Positions 11,113 to 23,913 of a DNA stretch of 64,000 bases are shown piece by piece (the stretch's first letter is position 1; every line of letters begins with the position of its first letter). Location: NCBI RefSeq assembly GCF_036370855.1, contig NC_088108.1, forward strand, positions 10,377,448 to 10,441,447. Direction: 5' to 3'. The notes beneath the pieces were generated by a model. The model searched no databases and was not told the DNA's origin. It saw only the letters and a program-made list of their open reading frames with translations. Source of the DNA: Dromaius novaehollandiae (Eukaryota > Chordata > Aves > Casuariiformes > Dromaiidae). A program made the translations under genes and the position numbers.

Positions 11113-13564
11113 CAGATTGCCTGGAGTGTATGTTTAGGAAAAATGTGGGGTGTTTTTCAGTGTTTCCCGCCCGTCCCCCACCACACTTCAGTAGCATCTA
11201 ATCTGTTCTGTGCCTAAAGCTAAGCATATATTTTTAAATTGGAGATTCAATTGCTAGGAATATAATACATTCTTGCTCCTGTGAGGCTGGAGTAAGTAGT
11301 GGTAAACCAAATCCAAGCGCTTTGTGTCATTTAGTATACACTGAATATGTTGATATTACCATATAATTAATATATTATTAATGTGCATATAATTAGTATC
11401 TGCTAGAGATCTGAAGTAGAATATTAAAATATTGCTCTTCTCATTGCCCACTGCAATACGTACAAGTCACGTAGGCAGTCTTGAATGATGTATCTAAAAA
11501 CAATAATGTATTTGAAAATGGAGCAGGGAACACATTTCCCTCATTGTGCAAAAAACAATATGCAGTTGCACAGACCTTTTGCTTTCTGCAGTTCCCATTG
11601 CTGTTATCAAAATAATAAACTTTTTTGCTAAGCACTAGCTGAATATGGTATGAAAAAGTTTGGTTGCAATGAAATCTGTGGGAGCTTTGGAGGATGGGTA
11701 CAATGTCATCCAATGGATTTTAGATACGGTAAAGAGCAGGGACAGAAGTCAGGAAATTTCCTCTCTTTCAATCTTTATGGGCAAGTAAGAAAATATAAAA
11801 ATATATTTTTTTCATACTATGGCTTTTCTGATCAATTGTTATCCTGATACTCACGTAGGGGAAAGTGAAAGGTGGGATTCTGTGTTTTTAGAAGTAGTTT
11901 ACCTCTAATTGCATGGGTTTATACCAACGTGACTTCCTGGTTCACACCAGCCAAGAATGACCCAAAGTGTCAACTTCCTCCCCGTTGCTTTGGTTTATTT
12001 TTGTAGTATTTCAGTGTGAAGCTGCTGCATTTTTATTAATGTAACTTTTTTGTATAGCCCATTTATGAAAGAGTATTGTTTCCTAGTTGTTTAGAGAAAG
12101 CTCTGTGAGTACATAGATGATTTTGTGTGCATGTTAATTCTGAATACAACCTTTTATTTTTCTAGTGCATGATTTTAGAACTGTTCTAGCCTGGTGTTTT
12201 ATTCTGCTCCTGCAGAATGAAATGTGGAGGCAGAATGTTACTGAAGTCCAAGTATCTATGGGGACATTTTTTTGTACCCATGGAGGCTATAGTGGCAGCG
12301 TGCACAGCTCCCGTGAGGGCTCAGCTGTATAGATCCACTTGCAAGATCATGTCTCATTTACACATCTATTTCTTTAAAATAGATGATTTGGAACTCAACA
12401 GATTTGCTTTATCCTATTACTAAAAATACCGTACGTAAGTGATGTTGGGGAAGTGATTCACTTCCTGTATCTTGCATAGCTTTGTTTTTAGAGAAAACGT
12501 TTTGCCAGTACTGAGGATTAAGGGAAGCCAGCTAGAAACTGTCACCAGATAGGGCAGCATCCCAACCTCGCAGATCCAGCAGTGGGCTAGCATGGATGGG
12601 TCCTTCTGCTGACGCACTATCTACAGGAGACTTGTGAAGAGGCATGCAAGGCTGCAGGGGTATAGCATGAGCATATGGACTCACTAGAGCCCACGGGAAC
12701 TGGTTCTCCTGGCATCCTCTTGCTCGCATTGCCAGGGGAAGCGCCTGGCGGGGGCGGTTGCTGCACCCGCGCAGCTGGGGGGACCAGGAAGCGCCAGGAT
12801 CGCTCAGCCTCCAGCCTGTATCTGGCTTTGTGGGAATGCACGGCTCTCCCACGGCTTTATCACCAGCCATGGCAGCGCGCTGGGGTTTGCTCTGCTGCCT
12901 TTGCAGAGCTCTCAGGCTTTTGCAGGGATTTTGCCTCCCTGATGCCTTGATGGCTGGCTTCTCATAAAACGTTTTGGCAGGGTCCCTTACTGACAGGGGT
13001 GGCAGGTTTTGGACAGGCCTCCAAAGCTGCCTGGCCTTTGTGTCTCTGCTCTTTGTTCTTCTGTCATTTTTCCATCAATAACAGCCATTTTAGTAAGCTG
13101 TTGATTTCGGAGAAATACCAGCAAGCCAGGTGGACCTTCTCCCATACAGCTCTCGTGACGCTAGGCAAATTGCCTTTTACAGAGGTATAATTATTCACAT
13201 GCTTTCTGTTGCTCTGACCTGCATGGATCTGACTTTGTGTAAAGAATAATAAGAAAGTAACTGTCATTGCAAGGTCATCAAAGAGTGCATTGTATTATGA
13301 TTAGCTATTTTTTTCTTTTTATCAGAATGTATTGATGAGTTTTAACTGCTTTAATTATCTTTCATGTGTGCTGGTTTTTTTATGGATAATTGGTGCTCAG
13401 CAATCCTACATTCATGCAATTTTGTTCTCACAACATTAGCTATTTGATTTTTCATTTTCCGTAAATAATGGCAGCTGTGCTCTTCCCTAGAGACTGAATT
13501 GCTGAAGGTTGACTTTTCCAATATACTATTTTCCATTACTGCAGGGGAATAACAAAGAAAAATG

Positions 13565-13920
13565 TTACTAAGGCAGCCTGATCCCGGTGGATTTAGCGGG
13601 GGGTGTGCGCGAAAGCCTTATACCCCTCGCCTTCTCGTGAAGCTCTATTTCTTACTCTCCAGTCTCGATCCTGGTGCCACCCCCATTCCCTGTACCACCG
13701 GAGCAGGAGGAGGAGGAAGGTTGCCCTGTCTAGCTGAACCTCTGCGCGTGGCATCGCGCGGCACAGCATGGTGTGGCGTGGGCCCCTCTGTGGCCCGCTG
13801 CCCGCCCCATGGCGGCGGGAGGCCCGGCGGCCGGGCGCGAGCTGCAGGCCCCGGGCTGGGGCACGGCCCTCCCGCACCCCCTTCGCACCGGGGTGTGCTT
13901 CCAGCTCTCGTCTTCAGAGG
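13565..13920. other. GC-rich, CpG-containing patch in intron
   Basis: This short block is clearly richer in G+C and CpG than the surrounding AT-rich intron, especially 13740-13900 (GGCGGCCGGGCGCGAGC and similar). Open frames run through it on both strands and in several frames because stop codons are rare, so they are not evidence of a gene. It could be a small orphan CpG island. No promoter motif or splice-defined exon is convincing. Confidence 0.5.
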
Positions 13921-14543
13921 CCCAAATACTTCAGCATGGCCTGGGTCAAGTGACCTCCAAAATGATGGCTTTGGCTTTCAAGCCTGCGAGGTTTTCTGAA
14001 AGGACGCGTTGGTTTGTTTGCATTTGTCATTGTTTTCTGTGGGTTCGGTATTCCCTGGAGTCGTATGTTCCCATCGTGTTTCTCACAGTTACACACACAA
14101 GGATTAATTCTTTCTTTAAGTGAAAGCTCAAAACTTTCCCACAATGGTAGCGCTGTCGAGGCGTAGGAGTTGAGGCTTAAATAAAAACTTCCATTAGTGA
14201 TATATGTAAAGAATTTTGTTTAAAGTTCCAGCTTCACATTTGCATCAGAGTGTTGCCCAAGGTCTTTGCAGATGTGAAGCAGTGTCAAATGCATTCAGCG
14301 ATCACATGAGGCAGAGTTACTAATTAACTCAACGTGCAGCAGAAAGCTGAAAGGAGATCCTTCAGCTGGGTCTGAGAGCACGGCTCTGTGGAAGCCAGGT
14401 TGTGTGTTACTGGCTTTGTTGAAACAATTTTGTTGGGAAATGCTCCATCATTCCCAGCAAGAATACAATTTCCTAGAACTGCCCTGTGCTCTTTATAGCG
14501 CTTTTGCAAGCAACAGGCTGAGCATGATATCGCTTTCTTACAG

Positions 14544-14714
14544 ACAACAAGGAATACGATGCTTATCTTTCGTACACCAAAGTGGATCCTGATGCTTTAG
14601 ATTGTGATAACAACGACGAGGAGCAGTTTGCGCTTGAAATTCTGCCTGACGTTCTGGAAAAACACTATGGATATAAGCTCTTCATTCCGGATAGGGACCT
14701 GATCCCTAGTGGAA
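14544..14714 (+). CDS. IL1RAPL2: IL1RAPL2 exon: TIR domain boxes 1 and 2
   Basis: This 171-bp exon encodes the first half of the intracellular Toll/IL-1R signalling domain. Box 1 is visible as [10 protein letters not shown]. The stretch [19 protein letters not shown] follows, and box 2 is [15 protein letters not shown]. The acceptor is TTCTTACAG and the donor A|GTAAGT. The trailing A joins CC of the next exon to give ACC (Thr). The segment [27 protein letters not shown] fits IL1RAPL2 better than IL1RAPL1. In this receptor family the TIR domain supports synaptic signalling rather than classical NF-kB responses (family knowledge, not visible here). Confidence 0.95.
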
Positions 14715-17369
14715 GTAAGTATTTCTGACCTTTGAGTTTTAACACTCTCTGATATGTTGTGAAGGCCTGGGCTGCACAATAAATGCTAGATGTGGAAAAC
14801 CTCTCTTTGTGAAGCGGTTGCCAGTTTGGAAGAGCTTCTCAGTGCTGCAAGCTGGAGCTCTAAGTCAGAGCGTGTTCCTGTGCCGCTGAAAGCGAAAGGG
14901 AGCTGCCGCTGGTTTCAGCGGAGACAGGAGCTGGACCTCTCCAAGGGGAAAGAGCAGTAAACTGTCATCCAAAACCTCCATGTCAGAGACAGGTAGCTAA
15001 ACAGGAGACTTTCAAAAAAGATTTTGTAATCTGTTTTATCATTGAAAATGGGATTTTTTTCAGTAATTATTTGTTTGTCCACAGCAGCTTTACAAGTAAA
15101 AGTCGTCTTTCCCATTAAGTCTTGTTTTTTTTCCTGCCTTTGAAGTGTCATAAACAGCTACTTTAGTTTCCAGTTAATAGTATACGTGCAAGTTTTGCTT
15201 TAGGGTTTTGACCAACAGTTGCATTTCTAAACAGTATTGGCGTAGTGTACGTAATCAGCGTTGTGTAAGTAATGCGAGTTCCTCAGAGGGCTGCGTACAG
15301 TCCAGTGATCTGATGCTGTTTTCTATGCTAACGGCGAAATACAGTGGTCCATTTCCAGTCAGTTTTGCTGCAGTGTGGGAAGAGTCTGCAGCACTTTCAG
15401 ATGTCTGTAACAACAGCTAATACCTTCTTAGCTGTGGTTATGACATCTCCCTTTGCAGATTCATGTTTGGACAAGTCAAAAGAGACCCTGAAGGATATGC
15501 ATCATGTTGATGAATTCTGCATGCACAGTGTGTTTACCTTAATACCACGTTTATTTGAAATGCTGCCCACGTGAGAAATATGCCTTTTTATATGAATTCT
15601 GTCTGCAGCTCGTTTGCCTGAAAAATGCTAGAAGAGAGTATGAACTTCTCTCTGTATATGCTAGAATATAAGAAATGTGAGCAAGAAAACAAAGCGGTAG
15701 CTGTGCTGGAACAGAGGTCCCCAAACGAGAACAGCCGTAACGTGGCTGCGTTTGCAGCCTGCCTGCCAAAGACCTGAAACTGCCGCCGTACGGCTGCCAA
15801 ACACCAGTGCCTGCCCCAGAAGCTGGAGCCTGTTTCTTCTCCGATATTTCAGGGAGCTGGAAAGGGAGCTCTGAGCTCTCCCGGGGGGAGGCAGGAGCCA
15901 GAGCCCCGCCAGGGATCCTGCAAAGACTCACGCAGTGCCTTGAGCTTAGCGTTTGCGTTTGCAGCCCCCGGGTTAGAGCTGTTCGCGTTTCGCCCTGCCC
16001 CGGGGAGGCACTAGCGTTACCGGTTAGTCCCCCGGCGGGGGTACTTCAGGCAGGGCACTTGGCTCGCAGCCTTTTTAGCTCTGTCAGCGCAAGCGAGTAA
16101 TTCTGAATTATTAGATACTATGAAGAGAAAATAGGTCTTTTTTGTGTTAAAAATCACAGAACTGTAGTAAATAGTTGTTTCCTATCCAGCAATATAGCAG
16201 AGTTATATGTAGCAATTACACCAAGTGAATTAAGGAGTTTAAATCTAGCCTTTCAGGATAACTGTACTGAGGTACAGATTAATCTGAAATGAGATTCTTC
16301 CTTCCAATTGCTGTATCAACCAGATATTTTATTTTTGTCTATTTTTGTCAGTCAGACACTCAGCAAATTCATGTCATTGCTTTGGGTATTCATTAAACCT
16401 TTCCTGAAAATGTAGGGTACCTGAAAACGTCAGTTCTCATTTACGAACGTTCACAGATTTAATACCTCTATTTTTCCTCTCAAACTCACTTCTGCAATAT
16501 TGTGAAAGGGCCTGATCCTGACATACGGAGCTTCAGGAACGCTTGATCAGATTAATGACAATGCAGAATAAAATGTGTGCCTGCAATGAGTATGGTTTGC
16601 ATACGTTGGCTTTGGAAAAGCTTTGGGGGAGGACGCTTTATTTTGAGGCTGTAAGAGAGGGTGAGGTGACAGGGAAGGAGGGAAGAGCCGGGCTCCTGTT
16701 CCTAAAAGCTCCGCGGGCCCCTTGGCTGTTTCCTTGTCTCATGGGGACTGGCCGCAAGGAGAGCAGGCAGCACGGCGTGGTGTTGTCCTCCTCGAAACTT
16801 CAGGGATAAGCAAGCAAAATCTTTTGGAGCAAGTGTCTCAAAAAGTGGCAGATGTGACAAAATGTGTAGCTCTTTAGGGCAGATTTCTATAGAAAAATGA
16901 GGGGGTCGAAGTAATCTTTTCTGGTTTTAGGAAATGTCTCTTCTCTCGGCTACCGCGTTTCCTTGTCTTTTGGTGCAAGTGTCTTCCAGTGTACTGTACC
17001 GCTTTCCCACTCACCATTCTGATGTGTTTCCTTCTATATTTTTGCTTAAATGTATGCGATTCCAGCAGCACAGTAAATAAGGTGTGTGTTTGTATGGCTG
17101 GTTGTTTCATGTAATCTCTGCAATTTTAAGGTGCTGCCACAGGAGGGTGTGCATTATTGCGCTTGCTTCCCGGCGTGAGGCAGTACGTGCAGATGCTATT
17201 TGGATTTTGAGAGCAAGCAAAAAATAGACTTGTTAAATAGTATTTCATTTATCTTTCTTGGAGACTTTTCTGAACAAACTAAAAAGCTGACTGCAGAAAA
17301 ATTCAGGGACAAGTTTGATTATTCTTTTATCTAGCTGGTTCATCTCTAACCTTTGGGGGAAAACTCTGA

Positions 17370-17790
17370 TAGCCTCTGCATCTCCCCGTGCAGCCTGGGC
17401 AGAGATCACAGGCAGATGGGTGTTAGCCGGGGCTCAGCCCTGGCAGAGAGCTCCTCTGCCCACGTCGGCGCTGCGTATCCAGCCTCTGTGTTTGGGCTCT
17501 GAGCTGAGGACGGGCCCTTTCAGGGGAGCATCAGCACAGCTGGTCCTGGCACCAGGAGGAGAGAGCTCGTGGCTCTCGGGCCGAAGCACCACTTCGCTGC
17601 TGGAAAGCAGCTCCCCGGGCTTCGGCGGGCAGGGCAGACGGGGATGGGTGGCGTTTGCAGTTGGCTTTGGCTTCTGGGCCCTGCGAAGCTGGGATGCGAG
17701 TATTACTGCAGCGGCGTGTTTGACCCTCGCAGGAGGTGCAGATGGGGCTCCAGCAGCCCCACTCGTGCGGGAAGCCCCACGGCCCTGCTG
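17370..17790. other. GC-rich patch in last IL1RAPL2 intron
   Basis: A GC-rich stretch with scattered CpG inside an otherwise AT-rich intron. A 159-codon + strand frame at 17315-17794 is open through it, but its sequence resembles no family I know, has no supporting splice signals, and overlaps a second open frame. It is listed as compositional structure only. Confidence 0.45.
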
Positions 17791-18889
17791 TTAAAGAATA
17801 TTCTTTGGTCTTAACGGTCCTTCATTCTCCCAAGGTTGACAGCCCGCACACCCTTCTGCCCAGCTACCTGCGGCATACATGACCGTGCCAGCTGAGAGAA
17901 CAAGACTGATAGAGCTGCGGTTGTTATTCAGGTTTCTTTGCAGTTATCATTTCTTCCACCCTATTAGTTTTCAGGGCTTTTTTAACAAACCCTTTCCCAC
18001 AGCCAACTAGACATAGAAACCCTGGGAGCTTTTTAACTCAGAAGACCTGAGGAGACTGAACAGCTGGGGAGGGAAAGATAGGAATAGTATGTTTTTACCT
18101 AAGCCGTTTGCTATCTGGCTAAGGATGATGTGTCTACAGAAAGAGAACGATACATTTGCACTTGGCTCTCTTAAAATTGGGACTACATTAGAGGAAGATA
18201 CTTTCCTTCCATTGTTTCTGCAAATGATTTTAAACCCTTAAAGCGAAGAGGTCAAATTGTACCTTTAACACCAGCAATACAAATCTGTTAGAGCAGCATC
18301 TAGTTGCTCTCTAAGCATATATGCATTGGATCTTCACAGTATTGAAAGCGTACGTGATCCATTCCAGCTCAGCCTAAGGTGTAGAGATCAGGCACTGAAG
18401 AGAACAACAGTGATGGAATAAAAATCTCTCCTTTTACCTGGAAAATGAGAGCTTGGCAGCAACCCAGGAGAGCACCTCAGGCATGTGATAAGAGGCATCC
18501 AAGGGTCACTGTTGCCATTCTGGCCCTTTGTAGTTTTGTCTGCCCATTTGCAGCTTTCCTGCCTGGTGAATTCCAGCTTCCCACATTCCTGGACAGAAAA
18601 AAACAACTGGGCTGTGTGCGGGGGGTTCCCAAGGAGCCTTAGTTAGGTATGTTGACCCCATTTATATGGAATGGGCATACAGTAGTTAACACCACAGGCT
18701 ACTTTCAGAAATCCCCGGCAGTCTACCCTGTATGAATATTCTACTTTATGCCAGTGCATGAGGCAAAAAAAATGGAATACAGAGGAATGGCAATTGCAAG
18801 TGGAAGAATACTGAACAAAAGCCCTCTCTTTAGCTTCAGCTGGACAGGCCGGCTGCCCTGCAGTGGTCTGCTGCAGGCCACCAAGGTGC

Positions 18890-19267
18890 TCAGGGAGAGG
18901 CTAAGAGAACTGCATTCCCTGAAGAAAAAGGCCAAGCAGGAAGCTTATTGTCTTCCCAGTGAGAAAGTGTAGAGAAGCCAGACTCTTGTCCAAGGTGCAC
19001 AGTCTTAGAATAAGAGGTTACAGATACAAGCTGTGACATCAGAAGTTCCAGTTAGATGTTAGGATAATTTCTTCACCATGAGGGTGGCTAGACACTGGAG
19101 CAGGACCTAAAAGGCAGAGAAATCTCCAAGCTTGGAGATCTTCAAAACCCAACCAGAAAAGGCCCTGAGCAACCTTACCTAATTTGGTCCTGCTTTGGGC
19201 AGAGGATTGACCAAGAGACCTCCAGAGGTCCCTTCCAACCCGCTTTGTTCTATGAATCTATGATTCT
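18890..19267 (+). mobile_element. CR1 LINE, truncated 3' end
   Basis: The right part reads like the 3' untranslated end of avian CR1: TTAGATGTTAGGATAATTTC, then TTCACCATGAGGGTGGCTAG, ACACTGGAGCAGG, CTTGGAGATCTTCAAAACCC, CCCTGAGCAACCTTACCTA, CCAGAGGTCCCTTCCAACCC, and the terminal TTCTATGAATCTATGATTCT that is diagnostic for CR1. The 5' boundary is uncertain (GAGAGGCTAAGAGAACTG at about 18895 may already belong to it). It is 5'-truncated and has no reverse transcriptase frame. Confidence 0.92.
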
Positions 19268-20613
19268 AAATATCAGGAAGTTTGATGCCAGCATCGCTCA
19301 CCCAACTTAAAATTTCAGACACTTCAGTCTTTCTCCCATGCAAGGAGACATCCCCAGAGCGATCTTCTCCTCCTCCTCCTCCTTAATGCCTCTGTCCTTT
19401 GTCATGTAGAATACAGAAAGCTTAACAATGGCTAAGTGAGTGGTATGCTGAGAGGGCAGTGTGTCACGCTAATCTGCTTTGCTTGTTTCCTTATATTGTA
19501 CTCTTCAGCTGTCCCTTCGCTTATACAGGAATCATGCCTTCCGGGGCAGGGGCCATCACTCTGTTCTGTGTTTCAGCAGTGCCAGCGTCACTGCTGTTGT
19601 GGCCTGAGCTAACACAAGTAAAAAATAGTTAATAATAAGAAAAAAAAAAGACATTTAACCCCTTCTGTTGTAATGAGGTATCCAGAATTAGGGTTTGGGA
19701 ACCATTCAGTTAGAAAATCAGGACTGAATTATTCTTCTATAACTCTTTCTCAAGTGATACTCATGTTGACCACTGCAGCAGAGCTGGTTATTTACAGCGT
19801 GCCAGGAGCCAGCTGGTATGGTTGATGGTAGATACTCTTTGGTCCTTGTGGTGCTGCTGATCACATTTCCCAGAAATATCAGTAAGACTTGATACAATTC
19901 TTGGTGTTCTTTCTCTCTCCCTCAGTTGCTTCTGCAGATCATCTGAACCTGGTTAGTTAGTCATTTCTTTGTGTAAGCACCTCTGTGTCCATCGTGTTCA
20001 TTAATTTTCTTGCTGTCAGTCTGCTTGCATAGTAGGTTGTCTGGGTCTCCTTCCAGCCTGTGGTTCGTGTAGCTCATTCAAGATTCAGTAGGCAGTTCTG
20101 CATGGTTAAACTCTTGGAAATGTGATGCATGTCTCAGACTTCTATTCTTCAGTGCTTCAAACTACAGCTCAGCATCATTACATGTTAATAGTGTCTAGTG
20201 AACATATATTTGCTGTCGGGTGATCCGTCTTCATTACTGAAGGACAGCCATGCAAAAAGTCATGTTTGTTCATGGGTCTAAAGGTTCTTGCTCTCCATAC
20301 TTCTTTGGATATCGTGTTGGACATGATGCAAGTAAGTTACTGAGAGAGCTGCCCAAAATTCTGATTTTCTGACCTATGAGAAATTCCAACATTTTGAAAA
20401 TTGGTGTTGTGCCTTATTCAAAAATAGTGTTTTAGAAAAACAAAAAGTCTTGGGTTGATATTAAAATGTTCTTTTTCAATAAAATCAGGCAGGTTAATTC
20501 TAATGCTGACATTTTATGTTATAGTTTATGATGGAGCTAAAAATTAAAAGAAATATCATTTTGGAAAATGAATAATTCCATGATGACCTTGTTAAGATGA
20601 CTTTTTCTCCATG

Positions 20614-20625
20614 CCCCCCCCCCCC
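20614..20625. repeat. Poly(C) run, 12 C
   Basis: Uninterrupted run of 12 C in the last IL1RAPL2 intron. Simple sequence. Confidence 0.9.
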
Positions 20626-21338
20626 AGTGAAATTTCACTGCAGTTGAAACCTTTTGGGGGGAAAAATGAAGTTTCAATGAAATTATATTATCTGATGGAA
20701 ATATGTATATATAGGTATATATCTGACACTAATTGGTAATTTAAATCCTGAAGTCCTAGCTCAATTTTTCCTTGATTTCTAAGTCAAAACAAAGCCATTG
20801 CTTGACAAATACTCCATGGAAAGGCAAGAGCAACTGTCTCCATTCTAACTTGTCATATAGATAGCCTGGATTTAATAGCTTCTAATGAATTGAACACTTA
20901 AGACAGACAACTCAACCTGCAGTATTTTGAGCAGCCTTTAATTCTGAAGTGAAAGGAGGGTGAGTGACGCAGCACCTCACAGATTTGTGCTGTCAGTCTG
21001 GTCCTGCTGAAAATTGAGGTTGAACTCCCGCAGGCTTTAGTAAGACAGGAATCTGCTCCCCTTTGCTTTACCTTGCAGAAATGTTTTGGTTACACACGTC
21101 GGACATATTTTAGAGTGCACCAACAGAACCGTGTGCTCCAGGGAAGTTGTCAGCTCCTTTTCCTTCCCTTCGTAGTGAAAACTGAGAGGTGCTTTTTCAG
21201 GCACACATCATGTGTCAGCCATTCACTCCTTACTGGGTTTAATGGTAGCGACAAGAGGGAGTTATTGGGAATACTCAGTGCTTCTGGGCCAGATGGCTTG
21301 AAAACCTGTTTGCCTTTCCTTTGGGCTTCTAGCTGTGT

Positions 21339-21386
21339 GTAATATAGTAAAATATAGTATATAGTAATAAGAGAGTAATATAGAGT
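21339..21386. repeat. AT-rich imperfect ATAGTA repeats
   Basis: Several near copies of ATAGTA/ATATAGTA occur in sequence (AATATAGTAAAATATAGTAT, then ATAGTAATAA). It is a short degenerate tandem repeat. Confidence 0.6.
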
Positions 21387-21451
21387 ATACTGTTTGAAAG
21401 AGGTCCTAGTGGAAATTGTGAAGTGTCCTGTAGTGTCCTATGTAGTCATCT

Positions 21452-21455
<4 letters not shown>

Positions 21456-21492
<37 letters not shown>
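21456..21492. repeat. Poly(A) run, 37 A
   Basis: An uninterrupted run of 37 A, the longest homopolymer in the window. The sequence just 5' of it (about 21385-21455) does not resemble a known gene or SINE, so a retrocopy origin is possible but unsupported. The exact length is prone to sequencing error. Confidence 0.9.
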
Positions 21493-21493
<1 letters not shown>

Positions 21494-22874
21494 CATTATC
21501 CAGTAATTAAACTGGACATAGCAAAATACAGGAGAAGCACAGAGGGGAGAAGAGGCCATCTGGGAAATTAGGGAATTTTTCCTACCTTCCTCTCACCCCA
21601 TTCCCTGTTCAACTAAAGCAAAGTCTGGTGAGTTTTTGACTGAGCTGGTATAATGGATTATTGATGGGTTGTTGCTATTAAAATTATTGCCACTGGATAT
21701 TTAAAGAGATGAAAGTGGAGTGATTTTTTTCAGTAGATGCGCACAGTGAATGCATGGCTGTGCTTATCGCTAACTGGATTTGTGGTACTGAATGGTGTTG
21801 TGTCCTGCAGAGAACTGTCTTGTGCATAGCCGTATTCAGAGTTGCTTGAAGGAGGGATGAATATGTCTCAGGAAAGATGCATGATAGCTTGTTGTTTTAC
21901 TGTATCTTGCAGATTCAACCTCTAATGATGAAGCTTCCCACCTAAATTCTTTCTTTTTGGGAGCAGAAAGAAAGGAAGAAAATGAAGAGTCTGAGCTGTT
22001 GATACATTGGGATAATCTCTTTCCATTGTATTGAACATTTCTACCTTTCCTTAAGTTTTGTTTCACCAGTTCTGCTTATCATTTTCTCATTGTTGCTGAT
22101 TCTCTCCCCCCCTCTGCTGCCTCTCCCATGGATTTTAATGTCGAATTTTTTTCATCAATGAGTAAACATTTTACACAGAGCAATGTGGGGGTTTTCCTCA
22201 TAAAATATTTTAAGAAGAAAAATAACTGTAAATGCTGCATGATTAAAGAATCATAAAACATTGACTAAAAGTCAGGATTGTTACATAGACATTTGTAATG
22301 TATGTGTATGTCTTAAATTTGTCTGTCTGTAGGATGTTTACAATTGCCTTTTTTCCATTTGTGAAAGAAATTCTTCTTGCTGCTAAGTGGTGAAATAAAA
22401 CATTGGTAAAGGCAGATTTTATGCTAACTATGCCTTCAGTCTCACGAAAATAAGCTGTTTTAAAATGTTACTGTTGGTCTATTTTGTAGCTAATTACTTT
22501 ACTGGAAGTGGTGTGAATAAGCATGCTGTGGTGTGGTGCCTGGGACTATAAAAAGAAGTCTTGCAGTAACAGATGTTGATTAATGCTGTTATTTGTAATC
22601 GTTGTTCCTGCTAGAGGGCAGTATGTGTAAGCGAGGCCCTGCCCTGTGCTGAGTAAAGATCTGTTCTGTGCAGCTCTTGTGTCCAAGTCTTCATTTATAA
22701 CCCGTGCTTCTCCTCTGTTGTCGGACAGCACATCCTGAGTAGCATGCTCAATAAGCTCATGTAGTTTAAAAAAAAAAATTATATCCTGTACCTAAGTTTG
22801 CAGTCACAGTGCTGCACAACCAGTGAATACTTTCCTGACTTTAGTATTTTTTTTCAAGTGTTTGCCTTTTTCTG

Positions 22875-22940
22875 GACTTGAGCCAAAGCCTACTGAAATT
22901 CACTGAAGTTTGTTCATGTGAGCGGGTTTTGGGTCAGGTC
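22875..22940. repeat. Degenerate short palindromic repeat (old amniote type)
   Basis: The arms 22875-22894 (GACTTGAGCCAAAGCCTACT) and 22921-22940 are reverse complements at 15 of 20 positions with a 26-bp spacer. The motif, with CCAAAGCC, CTGAA and then the inverted copy, resembles a dispersed palindromic repeat often met in sauropsid DNA (GATCCAAAGCCCACTGAAG-like). The family assignment is from memory and uncertain. Confidence 0.4.
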
Positions 22941-23913
22941 TGTGAGTAGACCACTTTCCCATCGTGTTCCATGTCAGACTGCTGTAATTGGCATCTCTTC
23001 CCTATCATCCTTGGGGCAGGTGAAACTCGGGACCAAAAACCAAAGTCCAACTTCAAGAATATTTTGTAGTTCAGTAAGCTGCCATCATGGAGCTAGTGAT
23101 GGGGCTAGCATTTCTGCTTACACCGATCATTTGCAACTACTTGGCGTGCATGAATAAAAGAAGAATACTATTTTCTTTGTCACTTATGTCTCAGAAAATA
23201 AACACCTCCAATGTGCTTAAATTTTCCATTTGTTCCTGTCACTTGTGAAGTTTCCGTTAATACCTTGGGTACATAGAAGCACAGGTTTGCAATATCAAAA
23301 CAGACCATTGGGCCATGAAGAATGATATTGTACTTTTGTGGTCAATACCTAAAGAAGAAAGAGCTGCCATGATGCTTCTATGCAGTAGCACAATTTCTGC
23401 ATGTGATGAGGGCTGATTTCTTTTTGAGCTCTTGTTAGTTACATGTTGTACACCCTGCAGCATCCTCATGTCCTGCATCTGAAACACAAGACCTGCTTCC
23501 CAAAGCGTGCTTCCCTCAATTCAACTTTAATCATAACCAGTGTTAATGTTAAAATTTACACAAACATTGCATTTATCTTGAACTATAATTTTTCAGTAAG
23601 TGAACTGTATATTTTTAGTCACTCAAATGCATCTACACAGTGAGGATATCATGTAAATGTCATTGCGTTGAGATGAACAGGGAAAAAATAGTAAAGGATA
23701 GAGGATGTTACTAAGGAGTTTTCTATATGTATTCTGTAAATGTGTTGTGATACGCAATCCTATTTTTGTTGAAGTATATTGTGAAATACCCCTTGTCTTA
23801 GATGGTATGGAGCAGTAAGTTATAGGATTTTGTTATACTTAATTGCAAGCCTGATATTTTGATACAATAGACTTCTTTATTCTTTACTCTTTCTCTCTTT
23901 CTATAATTTGTAG

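Larger units (their letters stand above)
10586..14543 (+). other. IL1RAPL2: IL1RAPL2 intron between transmembrane and first TIR exon
   Basis: A 4.0-kb intron with donor GTAAGC and acceptor CTTTCTTACAG. It contains a long imperfect inverted repeat (10991-11112), an AT-rich stretch near 11340-11400, and two GC-rich patches at about 12640-12950 and 13565-13920. No other exon is recognised. Confidence 0.85.
14715..23913 (+). other. IL1RAPL2: IL1RAPL2 last intron
   Basis: A 9.2-kb intron with donor GTAAGT and acceptor TATAATTTGTAG. It contains GC-rich patches near 15770-16070 and 17370-17790, a CR1 LINE 3' end (about 18890-19267), a TCC run at 19368-19382, a C12 run, an AT-rich ATAGTA-type stretch at 21339-21386, an A37 run and a short degenerate palindrome at 22875-22940. 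No other exon is recognised. Confidence 0.85.
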
